DNA of 64,000 bases, taken from positions 186,001 to 250,000 of the forward strand of contig NZ_MAXC01000055.1 of NCBI RefSeq assembly GCF_001693485.1, given 5' to 3'. Position numbers and translations under genes: made by a program. Shown here one piece after another: positions 43,954-52,433 of the stretch. Position 1 is the stretch's first letter; each line of letters begins with the position of its first letter. The notes under the pieces were generated by a model. The model was not told the origin of the DNA, did no database searches, and saw nothing but the letters and a program-made list of their open reading frames with translations. Source of the DNA: Bradyrhizobium sp. LMTR 3. Lineage in GTDB: Bacteria > Pseudomonadota > Alphaproteobacteria > Rhizobiales > Xanthobacteraceae.

Positions 43954-45509
43954 GCACCTTCGCCGATCCGCGCTGGGGCGAGGCGCTGGGCCATTTGCCC
44001 GATTATCTCGGCAACCACGTCCGCGTCAGCGTCGCCGCGCTGGTGCTGGGGTTACTCGTCAGCCTGCCGCTCGCGATCATCGCACGCCATCGGCCGGTGC
44101 TGCGCGGCGGGCTGCTCGGGCTTGCCAGCATCGTGCAGACCGTGCCGGGGCTGGCATTGCTGGCGCTATTCTATCCGCTGCTCCTGGCGCTCGCGGCGTT
44201 GTCGCTGTCATGGTTCGGCGTCGGTTTTTCCGCGTTCGGATTCTTGCCCGCGGTGCTGGCGCTGGCGCTTTATTCGATGCTGCCGGTGCTGCGCAACACC
44301 ATCACCGGGCTGCAGGGTGTCGACGCCGCAATCCTGGAAGCGGCGCAGGGCGTCGGCATGACGCCGCGGCAGTCGCTGTTCACGGTGGAATTGCCGTTGG
44401 CGCTGCCGGTGATGATGGCAGGCATCCGAACTTCGGCCGTCTGGGTGATCGGCACCGCGACACTGTCGACGCCGATCGGCCAGACCAGCCTCGGCAATTA
44501 CATCTTTGCAGGGCTGCAGACCCAGAACTGGGTGTTCGTGCTGTTCGGCTGCGTTGCCGCCGCGGTGCTGGCGCTCGCGGTCGATCAACTGCTGGCGCTG
44601 ATCGAAAACGGCCTGCGCAACCGCAGCCGTTTTCGCGCGACACTGGGCAGCGTCGGCATTGCGGCGCTCGTCGTTGCCACGCTGGCGCCTAACCTGGTGC
44701 GGCCGCAGACGAACTACATCATCGGTGCCAAGACTTTTGCCGAGCAGTATGTCCTGTCTGCCTTGATGGCGCAGCGGCTGAAGGCGGCCGGCCTCTTGGC
44801 GACGAAGCGCGAGGGTCTCGGCTCCAACGTGATCTTCGAAGCGCTGGCGGCTGATGATATCGACTTCTACATCGACTATTCCGGCACGCTGTGGGCCAAC
44901 CAGTTTCACCGCACCGACATCAAGCCGCGTCAGGAGCTCGTGGCCGAACTGAAGACGATGCTGGCGCGGCAGAACATCACGCTCTTGGGCGAACTTGGAT
45001 TTGAGAATGCCTATGCGCTGGTGATGCCGCGCAAACGCGCGGAGCAATTGGGCATCCGCACCATCGCCGACCTCGCCTCGCGCGCGGCGAACATGTCGAT
45101 CGCCGGCGACTACGAATTCTTCTCGCGGCCCGAATGGGCTGCACTGCGGCGAGCCTACGGCCTGTCGTTCCGCGGCCAGCGGCAGATGCAGCCAGACTTC
45201 ATGTATGCGGCGGTCGCCTCCGGCGAAGTCGACGTCATCGCCGGCTACACCAGCGACGGCCTGATCGCGAAATACGATCTGGTGACGCTCGGCGATCCCA
45301 GGCACGCAATCCCGCCCTATGATGCGATCATGCTGCTCGCACCGAAGCGCGCCAATGACGAGGCCTTGCGCAAGGCGCTGGCCCCGCTGCTCGGCAGGAT
45401 CGAGATCGCCACCATGCGCGAAGCAAACCTGCGCGCCTCCGGCAACGACGCCGCGAGCTCGCCGGATGCGGTAGCGCAGTGGCTGTGGGAGAAGGTGGGG
45501 AAGAAGTGA
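43950..45509 (+). CDS. Fused osmoprotectant ABC permease and binding protein
   Basis: A 519-residue fusion. The N-terminal part (about 1-215) is a permease with five to six TM helices and the EAA loop EAAQGVGMTPRQSLFTVELP. The C-terminal part (about 240-519) is an OpuAC/QAT-type binding domain (NYIIGAKTFAEQYVLSALMA, FYIDYSGTLWANQF, DVIAGYTSDGLIAKYDLV) tethered to the outer face of the membrane. It starts at ATG 43950 overlapping the ATPase stop; a longer in-frame reading is rejected. Quaternary ammonium substrates are expected from the family. Confidence 0.93.
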   Translation: MSTFADPRWGEALGHLPDYLGNHVRVSVAALVLGLLVSLPLAIIARHRPVLRGGLLGLASIVQTVPGLALLALFYPLLLALAALSLSWFGVGFSAFGFLPAVLALALYSMLPVLRNTITGLQGVDAAILEAAQGVGMTPRQSLFTVELPLALPVMMAGIRTSAVWVIGTATLSTPIGQTSLGNYIFAGLQTQNWVFVLFGCVAAAVLALAVDQLLALIENGLRNRSRFRATLGSVGIAALVVATLAPNLVRPQTNYIIGAKTFAEQYVLSALMAQRLKAAGLLATKREGLGSNVIFEALAADDIDFYIDYSGTLWANQFHRTDIKPRQELVAELKTMLARQNITLLGELGFENAYALVMPRKRAEQLGIRTIADLASRAANMSIAGDYEFFSRPEWAALRRAYGLSFRGQRQMQPDFMYAAVASGEVDVIAGYTSDGLIAKYDLVTLGDPRHAIPPYDAIMLLAPKRANDEALRKALAPLLGRIEIATMREANLRASGNDAASSPDAVAQWLWEKVGKK

Positions 45510-45536
45510 GGAGAGGCTGCCGTCATTCCGAGGTCT

Positions 45537-45662
45537 CGTAGGGTGGGCAAAGCGAAGCGTGCCCACCAATTTCGCCAGACGATCGCGAGACTCGCGAAAT
45601 GTTCTTCTTGTAGTGTCGCGGCCGGTAGGATGGTGGGCACGCTGCGCTTTGCCCACCCTACG
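45537..45662. repeat. CGTAGGGTGGGCAAAG palindromic repeat, copy 3
   Basis: The arms CGTAGGGTGGGCAAAG and CTTTGCCCACCCTACG flank a longer middle than the other copies. The pairing extends outward (TCTCGTAGGG/CCCTACGAGA). It lies 14 bp beyond the stop of the membrane sulfatase-like gene at 45677. Confidence 0.85.
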
Positions 45663-45676
45663 AGAATGACGGAGCC

Positions 45677-47431
45677 TCAAAGCCCCTTGATCATGCCGGC
45701 GTCGATCAGAAGCCGGTTGAACCGGCGCGCCTCCGCGCCTTTCTTGCAGTCATAGAAGGCTCCCTTGCAGCGGAGCATGATGCTCTTCTGCTCTGCAAAG
45801 GTCGGATCGAGCGGGATGCCGGCGGCTTCCTGCAGCACGAGGGGGATGTACGCCGCGTCGAGCGTTTCGAGTGCCGATGACAGGTTGCGCGGCTGGTAGT
45901 TGATGCCGTCGATGGCATAGTAGGTAGCGAAGTAGCGCGGATCGGCGGCCATTACCCGTTTCGCCAGCGTCGCCTGATCGATCCCGGGCTCCAGCATCTT
46001 TTGCGAGATCGCCGGCTGGTGATCGCCGAAACGCAGCACCAGGAATGACTGGTCCGGATAGTCGCGCTTCAGCCGCGCGGTGAATTCGCGATAGTCGTTG
46101 GCCGTCATGGTCTGACGGCGAATGTATTCATCGACCTCCGCCGTGTTGCCCGGCGGCGTCCAGCCCGGCGGCGTCAGATCGGGCCGGTAGACGTCGGTCC
46201 AGGGAAAATGGTTGGCCGTGAGGTAGACGAACATGAAGACTGGCGCCTGCTGAGGCTGCTCGCGCGCAAACACCTTCAGCGCCTGATCGAAATAGAACTT
46301 GTCGGGCTGCATGTCCTGGTTCACGCCCATATCCGCCATGTCGACGAAATGGCCGACGCCGGCTCCCTTCTGGAAGGTGCGCGCGCCAAGGAAGTTGCCA
46401 TAGGTCGGATAGAGCGAGAAGGTCTTGTACCCGCAGTTCCGCAGCGCCTGTGGCAGTCCACGGGTCACGCGACCCGCGGTTATCCTCGTCACGTAGAACT
46501 TGAGATCGCCGAACGACCGCGCCGAGAGGCCCGTCAACACGTTGAACTCGGTGTACCAGGTCGGACCGCCGGTCGCCTCCGCCATCATGGTGCGCTGCTT
46601 GCCGTCGATGGACTTGAAGTAGTCGGCATATCCCACCGGCACCTTGATGCCTGGCGCGGACGTGACGTCGAAGCTCGACTCGTCGAGCAGCATGATAATG
46701 TGCGGCCGCTTTGCGTCGGCATCGCAGGCAGCCTCGGGCGGCAGCGCCGAAAGGCCGGCGGCGCGCGCTTCCCGTGCGAGGCGAAGCGGGGCGTTTGCCG
46801 GCGGATCGGCGTCGATCCATCCCGTCGAAGCCAGCCGCGACACCGCCACCACGCCCGAGCGCGCAAGATTGGAAATGTGGTTGATGCCCTGGAACGGTTC
46901 CCACGGCTGCTCGGGCCATGCGACCGACATCGCCGATATCGATGCAATGCTCGCGGCCAGACCGATCAACGCCAGGCGGCGCCGCACCCGGAACGGATCG
47001 AAACGCCAGACCAGCCACAACAGCGGCACGGCAACGATCCCGGCCACGATCAACTGCGTCTGCAATCGCGGAAACACCGAGAGCAGAAACGAAAACGTAT
47101 CACGGTCGATGATCAGGAAGTCGAGGAACGTCAGGGTGAGCTGCAGGATGCCGAATTTGAAGCGTGACAGCTCGATCAGGATCACGATGAGGGTCACTGC
47201 AATCGCTGCGCAGACGCCGGGCCGCTGCAGCACGAGCAGCAGGAAGCAGTTCACGAAAACCCACGCCAGCACGGCCAGCGCGATCGCAAACGGCCCGTAT
47301 TCGCTGGCGAGCAGGACCACGAGCCCCGCCAGATGGACGGCGATAATCAGGCCAGCCGGGACAAAGAAACGAGCGCCGCGCGATTCCGCGCGGATGCTTT
47401 CGCTCATCCCCCGTTCAGCGGCGGTCGACAT
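45677..47431 (-). CDS. LTA-synthase/sulfatase-type membrane protein 1
   Basis: A 584-residue protein with about five N-terminal TM helices (to about 165) and a large periplasmic alkaline-phosphatase/sulfatase-fold domain. RPHIIMLLDESSFDVTSAPG holds the Glu and nucleophile-region Ser, YLTANHFPW and VLRFGDHQPAI the metal-site residues. Family members move phosphoglycerol or phosphoethanolamine groups from lipids to envelope glycans. It is homologous along its length to the neighbour encoded upstream, which ends 10 bp away. A glucan-modifying role would fit the OpgC-like gene elsewhere, but that is inference. Confidence 0.88.
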   Translation of the reverse strand: MSTAAERGMSESIRAESRGARFFVPAGLIIAVHLAGLVVLLASEYGPFAIALAVLAWVFVNCFLLLVLQRPGVCAAIAVTLIVILIELSRFKFGILQLTLTFLDFLIIDRDTFSFLLSVFPRLQTQLIVAGIVAVPLLWLVWRFDPFRVRRRLALIGLAASIASISAMSVAWPEQPWEPFQGINHISNLARSGVVAVSRLASTGWIDADPPANAPLRLAREARAAGLSALPPEAACDADAKRPHIIMLLDESSFDVTSAPGIKVPVGYADYFKSIDGKQRTMMAEATGGPTWYTEFNVLTGLSARSFGDLKFYVTRITAGRVTRGLPQALRNCGYKTFSLYPTYGNFLGARTFQKGAGVGHFVDMADMGVNQDMQPDKFYFDQALKVFAREQPQQAPVFMFVYLTANHFPWTDVYRPDLTPPGWTPPGNTAEVDEYIRRQTMTANDYREFTARLKRDYPDQSFLVLRFGDHQPAISQKMLEPGIDQATLAKRVMAADPRYFATYYAIDGINYQPRNLSSALETLDAAYIPLVLQEAAGIPLDPTFAEQKSIMLRCKGAFYDCKKGAEARRFNRLLIDAGMIKGL

Positions 47432-47440
47432 TTCTCGTCT

Positions 47441-49150
47441 CTAGAGCCCTTTGATGAAACCTGCGTCGATCAATAACCGGTTGAACCTGCGCGCCTCGGC
47501 GCCATCTTTGCAGGCATAGAATACACCGTTGCAGCGGAGCATGATGTTCTTTTGCTCCTTGAACGAAGGGTCGAGCGGAATGCCCGCGGCCTCCTGGATC
47601 ACCAGCGGCAGATAGGGCGCGTCGATCGTGTCCATGATCGCGGAACTCTTCACCGGCTCGAAGTTGACGGCGTCGATCGCGTAATAGGTGGTGAAGTAAC
47701 GCGGGTCGTGGGTATCGAACTTGCGGGCGACCCTGGCTTCATCCAGCCCGGGATCGAGCAGGTTCGAGGAAAACTCCGGCTGGTGGTCGCCGTAGCGGAC
47801 GATCAGGAATGGCTGCGCCGGGAACTTCTTTTTCAGGCTGGCGACGAACGCCGCATAATCCCCGGCGCTCAATGTCTGGCGGCGCAGATATTCGTCGACG
47901 ACGCGCTCGTTGCCGGGCGCGCGCCAGGACGGCAGCAGGTCGGGACGGAATTTGGTTTCCCAGGGGAAATGGTTGGCGGCGAGATAGACGAAGGTGAACA
48001 GCGGCGTGTTGGCCGGCTGCTCGGCGATCAGATTCACGGCCTTGTCGTAGAAGAAGCTGTCGGGCTCGATGCCCTTCGCGCCGAGCGCGCGTGCGTCGTA
48101 AAAGTGCTGGATGCCGGTGGAGGTCTGGAAGCCACGCGCGCTCATGAAGGCGCCGTAGGCCGGATAGAGCGAGATGGTGTTGTAGCCGCAGCGGCGCAGC
48201 GCCAGCGGCAATCCGCGCTCGACCCGGCCCGAGGCGATGCGGGTGACGAAATAGGAGAAGCGGCCGAACGACCGCGACGACAGGCCGGCGAGCACGTTGT
48301 ACTCGGCCATCCAGCTTGCGCCGCCGCTGCTCTCGGCCATGAACTTGCGCTCGCGGCCGTCAAAGGACTTGAAATGGCTGCCATAGCCTGGCGGCACCTT
48401 GACGCCGGCGGCCTGGCGGATGTCGAAGCTCGACTCGTCATGGATCATGATGATGTGCGGGCGGCGACCGGCCACATGGCAGGAATCGACCAGCGGCACC
48501 TTCAGCCGCTCGGCGGTCACGGCTTCCGATTCCATAAAACCGTAATTGACGAAGTCGGAAACCGCGGTCACGCCCGAGCGGGCGAATTTGGAGAGATAAC
48601 CGTCGTCGTAATAGCCGCGCCAGGCTTCATCGGGCCAGGCGATGGAATAACCGGCCAGGCTTGCGAGACAGGCCAGCAGGCCGGCAGTGGCCGGCAGGCG
48701 GCGGATGCGAAACGGATCGAGCCACCACAACGCGTACATCAGCGGCAGGATGACGAGGGATGCGCCGACCACGCTCCAGCGCAAGTTCGGAAAGATCGTG
48801 AACAGATACGCCGCCGTGTCGCGGTCGATCACCATCAGGTCGACGAAGTTCGCGGTCATCTGCACGACGTCGTGCTTGAGCCGCGACAGCAACACCAGCA
48901 GCACGACCAGCGTCAGCGACAGCGCGCCGGACAGCGCGGGGCGCCGCAGCAGCGCAACAAAGAAGAAGTTCAGAATGCCCCAGGCCAGGGCAAAACCCAT
49001 GCGGCCGCCGAAATCGGTTTCGGTGTGCAGCAGGAACGCCAGCGCCGATATGTGCGGCGCAGCAACGGCCGAAAGCCGCCAGAAGCCGATCGCGGCAAGG
49101 CCGGCAGCAAGGGTGGTGGCGGAGGGCCCAGGATTTGGCGCGGGCGCCAT
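47441..49150 (-). CDS. LTA-synthase/sulfatase-type membrane protein 2
   Basis: A 569-residue paralogue of the protein encoded just downstream, with the same layout: N-terminal TM helices, then a sulfatase-like domain with RPHIIMIHDESSFDIRQAAG, YLAANHFPWETKF and IVRYGDHQPEFSSN. The two proteins share the C-terminus RRFNRLLIDAG(F/M)IKGL. ATG 49150 is chosen because residues beyond it in the longer version look non-genuine; no clear ribosome-binding site supports it. The tandem pair arose by duplication, probably with different acceptor or head-group preference. Confidence 0.85.
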   Translation of the reverse strand: MAPAPNPGPSATTLAAGLAAIGFWRLSAVAAPHISALAFLLHTETDFGGRMGFALAWGILNFFFVALLRRPALSGALSLTLVVLLVLLSRLKHDVVQMTANFVDLMVIDRDTAAYLFTIFPNLRWSVVGASLVILPLMYALWWLDPFRIRRLPATAGLLACLASLAGYSIAWPDEAWRGYYDDGYLSKFARSGVTAVSDFVNYGFMESEAVTAERLKVPLVDSCHVAGRRPHIIMIHDESSFDIRQAAGVKVPPGYGSHFKSFDGRERKFMAESSGGASWMAEYNVLAGLSSRSFGRFSYFVTRIASGRVERGLPLALRRCGYNTISLYPAYGAFMSARGFQTSTGIQHFYDARALGAKGIEPDSFFYDKAVNLIAEQPANTPLFTFVYLAANHFPWETKFRPDLLPSWRAPGNERVVDEYLRRQTLSAGDYAAFVASLKKKFPAQPFLIVRYGDHQPEFSSNLLDPGLDEARVARKFDTHDPRYFTTYYAIDAVNFEPVKSSAIMDTIDAPYLPLVIQEAAGIPLDPSFKEQKNIMLRCNGVFYACKDGAEARRFNRLLIDAGFIKGL

Positions 49151-49358
49151 GGGGAGGAACGCAACATGACCCGGCGCAATACAAAGCCTTGGCTGGCGAC
49201 GACCAGGAGACGCACGACCCATCCGGAACCTGAGCCGTGTCACAAAAACGTAGTGGAATCGTCATGAACAGGCAATGAATTTGCCCTCGGGCGAACTACG
49301 TCGGGGCGAATACGGGGACCGCTTCGGAGTGTTCACCATCTCGGAATGCCGGAGTGAG

Positions 49359-50048
49359 TCAGCTCCGCTTCGCGATCCCCTCGATGAAGAGATCCAGCAC
49401 CGCCTCGGCGGTCCGCTCGGCCTCGGGGCCGGCCACGCCCCAGCGCGGAAAATGGCCGTCGATATTCATCCGGGCAAAACCATAGACCAACGCCCGGCCG
49501 GCGATCTGAACCTGCTTGAGGTCGGCGCTGCGGAGCTGGCCCGCCGCAAAGGCTTCGGCCAGCGTCTGCTCGGTCAGCGCGATCAGTTCGGCATTGTCGC
49601 TGGAGATGGCGGCCGCCCGGTCGTGATCGAACAAGCGGCGGCTGGAAATGATTTCGAAATGGGTCGGGTTACGCATCGCCCAGCGCAGATACGCGAGCCC
49701 GAGGCAGCGAAAGCGGCCGAGCGGATCGCCGGCCGGTGCCGCGGCAAGCGCCGCCTCGATCTCGGCCCGGAACTGCCGCTGCGCCTCCTCTGCCACCGCC
49801 TGGATCAGGGCGTCGCGGCTCGGAAAATGCCGGAACGGCGCCCCCGGCGACACGCCGGCCCGGCGGGCGGCCTCCCGGACGCTGACCGCCTCCGCCCCGC
49901 CCTCGCCGACCAGTTGCAGCGCGGCATCGATCAGGACGCGCCGGAGGTCGCCATGGTGATAGGGTTTTGGCGCGGCCGCGCGCGCAACGCGGCGGCGCGG
50001 CTTGGTGGTGGAGGATTTGGCGGCGGAAGGCTTGGCTGACGGACGCAT
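49359..50048 (-). CDS. TetR-family regulator
   Basis: A 229-residue repressor. A basic N-terminal tail (SSTTKPRRRVARAAAPKPYH) precedes a TetR helix-turn-helix (about 35-80: ALQLVGEGGAEAVSVREAAR, RRAGVSPGAPFRHFPSRDAL) and a helical ligand domain. SPGAPFRHF resembles the recognition helix of a TetR subgroup controlling membrane or lipid genes. ATG 50048 follows GGAGAGGG. Two palindromic operators lie 29-89 bp upstream, so it probably represses itself and perhaps the divergent ferric-reductase-like gene. Confidence 0.93.
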   Translation of the reverse strand: MRPSAKPSAAKSSTTKPRRRVARAAAPKPYHHGDLRRVLIDAALQLVGEGGAEAVSVREAARRAGVSPGAPFRHFPSRDALIQAVAEEAQRQFRAEIEAALAAAPAGDPLGRFRCLGLAYLRWAMRNPTHFEIISSRRLFDHDRAAAISSDNAELIALTEQTLAEAFAAGQLRSADLKQVQIAGRALVYGFARMNIDGHFPRWGVAGPEAERTAEAVLDLFIEGIAKRS

Positions 50049-50076
50049 GCCCTCTCCTACCATCACCAGGTCGTGA

Positions 50077-50095
50077 ATGTAAGCATTGATTACAT
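50077..50095. promoter_or_regulatory. TetR operator 1 (ATGTAA-N7-TTACAT)
   Basis: A perfect 6+6 inverted repeat with a 7-base spacer (GCATTGA), 29 bp before the TetR start codon. An identical layout recurs 42 bp away. Confidence 0.82.
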
Positions 50096-50118
50096 GGTTG
50101 ACCTGATCCGCTGGGTGC

Positions 50119-50137
50119 ATGTAACTGGTGATTACAT
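50119..50137. promoter_or_regulatory. TetR operator 2 (ATGTAA-N7-TTACAT)
   Basis: A second perfect ATGTAA-N7-TTACAT, spacer CTGGTGA. It begins 42 bp from the first, exactly four helical turns, so two dimers could bind the same DNA face. Confidence 0.82.
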
Positions 50138-50146
50138 CACCATCCA

Positions 50147-50230
50147 CGTCATTGCGAGCGCAAGCGAAGCAATCCATCTCGCCGCGGCAAGAACGAAGAA
50201 ATGGATTGCTTCGCTTCGCTCGCAATGACG
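50147..50230. repeat. CGTCATTGCGAGCG palindromic repeat
   Basis: CGTCATTGCGAGCGCAAGCG and CGCTTCGCTCGCAATGACG close a stem over 84 bp. The inner arms are GAAGCAATCCAT and ATGGATTGCTTC. It lies between the TetR operators and the ferric-reductase-like gene. Confidence 0.8.
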
Positions 50231-50252
50231 GAGCAATCAGGGGGAGCAAAAC

Positions 50253-50873
50253 ATGCCGACACATCAAAAATGGTTCGAAGGCTGGCGGCTATTCGCCCTG
50301 CTCGCGCTGACGCTGCTGGCCATGAGCATCTGGATCGCCGGCATGCGCGGCTTCGAGGTCGACGGCGTGCGCATGGTGATCCGCTTCACCGCGCGCACCT
50401 CGCTGTTACTGTTCTGCCTCGCCTTCGCGGCCGCCGCGCTGGCGCTGTTATGGCCGAACGCGTGGACGCGATGGCTGCGCCGCAACCGCCGCTATCTCGG
50501 CGTCAGCTTTGCGGCCTCGCACGCCATCCACGCAGTCGCCATCCTGGCCTTCGCCGTGATGGACCCGATAGGCTATGCAGCGGCGACCTCGATCGCGTCC
50601 TACATCTTCGGCGGCATCGGCTATGCCTTCATCGTCGCGATGGCCGCGACCTCGTTCGACCGCACGGCGACTGCGATCGGCGCACGCGCCTGGCGCCGGC
50701 TGCATCTCGTGGGCGGCTACTATTTGCTGTTCCAGTTCATGGTGTCGTTCGGCAAGCGGATTCCCGACATGCCGCTCTACGCGCTGTTCCTGATTCCATT
50801 GGTGGCGGTGTTCGCGCTGCGGATGATCGCGATGGCGCCGAGGCCGCAGAACCAGACGCTGCGGGCGGGCTAG
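50253..50873 (+). CDS. Ferric-reductase-like membrane protein
   Basis: A 206-residue, six-helix membrane protein of the ferric-reductase/MsrQ-like transmembrane domain family. Conserved His residues for heme are in FAASHAIHAVAIL and WRRLHLVGGYYLLFQF. No flavin or NAD domain follows, so it would be a heme-only electron conduit. The family includes the MsrQ partner of periplasmic methionine sulfoxide reductase. The gene lies divergent from the TetR gene; the stop overlaps that of the convergent small-protein gene in a shared CTAG. Confidence 0.82.
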   Translation: MPTHQKWFEGWRLFALLALTLLAMSIWIAGMRGFEVDGVRMVIRFTARTSLLLFCLAFAAAALALLWPNAWTRWLRRNRRYLGVSFAASHAIHAVAILAFAVMDPIGYAAATSIASYIFGGIGYAFIVAMAATSFDRTATAIGARAWRRLHLVGGYYLLFQFMVSFGKRIPDMPLYALFLIPLVAVFALRMIAMAPRPQNQTLRAG

Positions 50874-51109
50874 TCGCCCTTCAGGTAAAACCTCCGTCCG
50901 AGACGGCGGTGCACCGACATGACGGCGCGGTCGACGTCGCTGATCAGGCTGTCGCCGAGAACGACGTTGGGGATTTCCCAGTTGCGCCCCTCGCGGATGT
51001 TGGGAAGCGCGCGCACGGCGGGGACGGACGCGGTTTCGCATCCCGGTTGGCTGCGAAGCGCCGCGTCGGCGATCTGCGTCAGCTCGGCTCTGCTCTTTCC
51101 TGTCGTCAC
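50870..51109 (-). CDS. Small protein of unknown function
   Basis: A 79-residue soluble protein (AELTQIADAALRSQPGCETA, PNIREGRNWEIPNVVLGDSL, VDRAVMSVHRRLGRRFYL). Composition and secondary structure look genuine, and I recall similar small conserved alphaproteobacterial proteins without known function. The start is GTG 51109 with only a weak ribosome-binding site. It lies 19 bp after the short-chain dehydrogenase gene on the same strand. Confidence 0.7.
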   Translation of the reverse strand: MTTGKSRAELTQIADAALRSQPGCETASVPAVRALPNIREGRNWEIPNVVLGDSLISDVDRAVMSVHRRLGRRFYLKGD

Positions 51110-51128
51110 TGGTGGCCGGTGCCTTTGC

Positions 51129-51980
51129 TCATCCCTGCGGCGTCAGCCCGAGGCGTTTGGCGATGATCCTGTCGAGGGTGCGCTTGGGCAACACCGCCGC
51201 CATGAACTGGCGCATCGGATCCGGCGCGATCATGTAGCGCACCTTGGGGTTCGGCAGCGTCAATGCCCCGAACACCTTTTCGGCAATTGTCTCGGCCGGC
51301 AATCCGGTCGCGCCAAGGCTCAGCATGAAGGCGCGGATTTTCTCCAGCGCCGGGAAATACGGCGAGTTCTTGTAGGCGGAGATATCGATCTCCTCGGCCT
51401 TGCTCCAGATCGGCGTTTTTACCGCGCCCGGCGCAATGATGATGACGTCGATTCCAAACAGCATCAGTTCGCGGCGCAGGCTCTCCGACAGTCCCTCGAT
51501 CGCATGCTTGGAGGCGGCATAGGCTGACGTCATCGGGCTGCCGCTCTTGCCGGAGACCGAGGAGATCATCACGATCCGCCCCTTCGGCCCCTTCAGGGCC
51601 GGATCGGAGCCGAGCAGCGGCCCGAATGCCTGGGTGGCAATGATCGGGCCGATGAAATTGACCTCCATCTGGCGGCGGAATTCGTCAGCGGCGAGTTCGA
51701 GCACGGGACCTGCGACGGCAATGCCGGCATTGTTGACGAGGCCGGCGAGCGTTTCGCCGCTGAGGGCGCCCCGGACCTCGCGCGCCGCCGCCAGCACCGC
51801 GGCTTCATCGGTGACATCGAAGATCAGCGGCGTGAAGTTCGTCCCGAACTCAGCTTTGAGGCGGTCGGCATCAGCCTGCTTGCGCACGCTGCCGAACACG
51901 CGGAAGCCGCGGTCGAGCAAGAGCTTCGCACTGGCCCAGCCGATGCCGGTGGACGCGCCGGTGATGACAACAGATCTCAT
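51129..51980 (-). CDS. Short-chain dehydrogenase/reductase
   Basis: A 283-residue NAD(P)-dependent oxidoreductase of the classical SDR family. TGASTGIG (7-14) is the cofactor motif, NNAG (in GLVNNAGIAVAG) the structural motif, and the catalytic Ser and YAASK motif follow in VSGKSGSPMTSAYAASKHAI. VRKQADA after the first beta strand suggests NADP preference (basic residues). The C-terminal half (FFPALEKIRAFMLSLGATG-like region and the basic LPKRTLDRIIAKRLG tail) is longer than in minimal SDRs. The substrate is unknown. Confidence 0.92.
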   Translation of the reverse strand: MRSVVITGASTGIGWASAKLLLDRGFRVFGSVRKQADADRLKAEFGTNFTPLIFDVTDEAAVLAAAREVRGALSGETLAGLVNNAGIAVAGPVLELAADEFRRQMEVNFIGPIIATQAFGPLLGSDPALKGPKGRIVMISSVSGKSGSPMTSAYAASKHAIEGLSESLRRELMLFGIDVIIIAPGAVKTPIWSKAEEIDISAYKNSPYFPALEKIRAFMLSLGATGLPAETIAEKVFGALTLPNPKVRYMIAPDPMRQFMAAVLPKRTLDRIIAKRLGLTPQG

Positions 51981-52433
51981 GAGCTAAGCCCTAGTAAGAG
52001 GTTTAATGAAGTTCGTCGTGAAGGAATGCTTAAGCAATGGCTTCGTAAGCTTCCTCCGCGGCTGTAGCCCGCCTTGACGGCGTCCTGTTCGGCAGATTGC
52101 TTTCGAATTTTCCCGGGAACGGTTTGGTGAGGATAGCAGCCGGACCGGAATACCGGAAGCGGCGGCAGATGGCCGATCGGTTCGACATCGGCGATTTATC
52201 GCGCGAAATCGCGGCATACGTCCCGATCGGATTGGTAAAGCAATTCGGAACGCAGTGTATGCAATGCGCGGCGTGCTTCAACATGCGTCTGTCCGCAACA
52301 ACCGCGGCCGATGCATTGCCCGATTGAGATACAGTCGATCTGGATTCTACTGGGTCCCCGCCTTTAACGCAGGTGTAAGGCTCCGCCGGCCATTGTGGGC
52401 GCGAACCCTTCAACAACAGACAGGCTGCCCACA
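51981..52433. other. Intergenic region ending in a hairpin over the DUF2336 start
   Basis: No gene is seen. The right end carries an 11-bp perfect inverted repeat, CCATTGTGGGC (52390-52400) and GCCCACAATGG (52427-52437), whose second arm contains the ATG of the next gene. Confidence 0.6.

Noticed and set aside
47552..49267. 571-codon plus-strand frame opposite the sulfatase-like gene
   Set aside because: Shadow of the minus-strand gene; Arg/Gln/His-rich low-complexity text.
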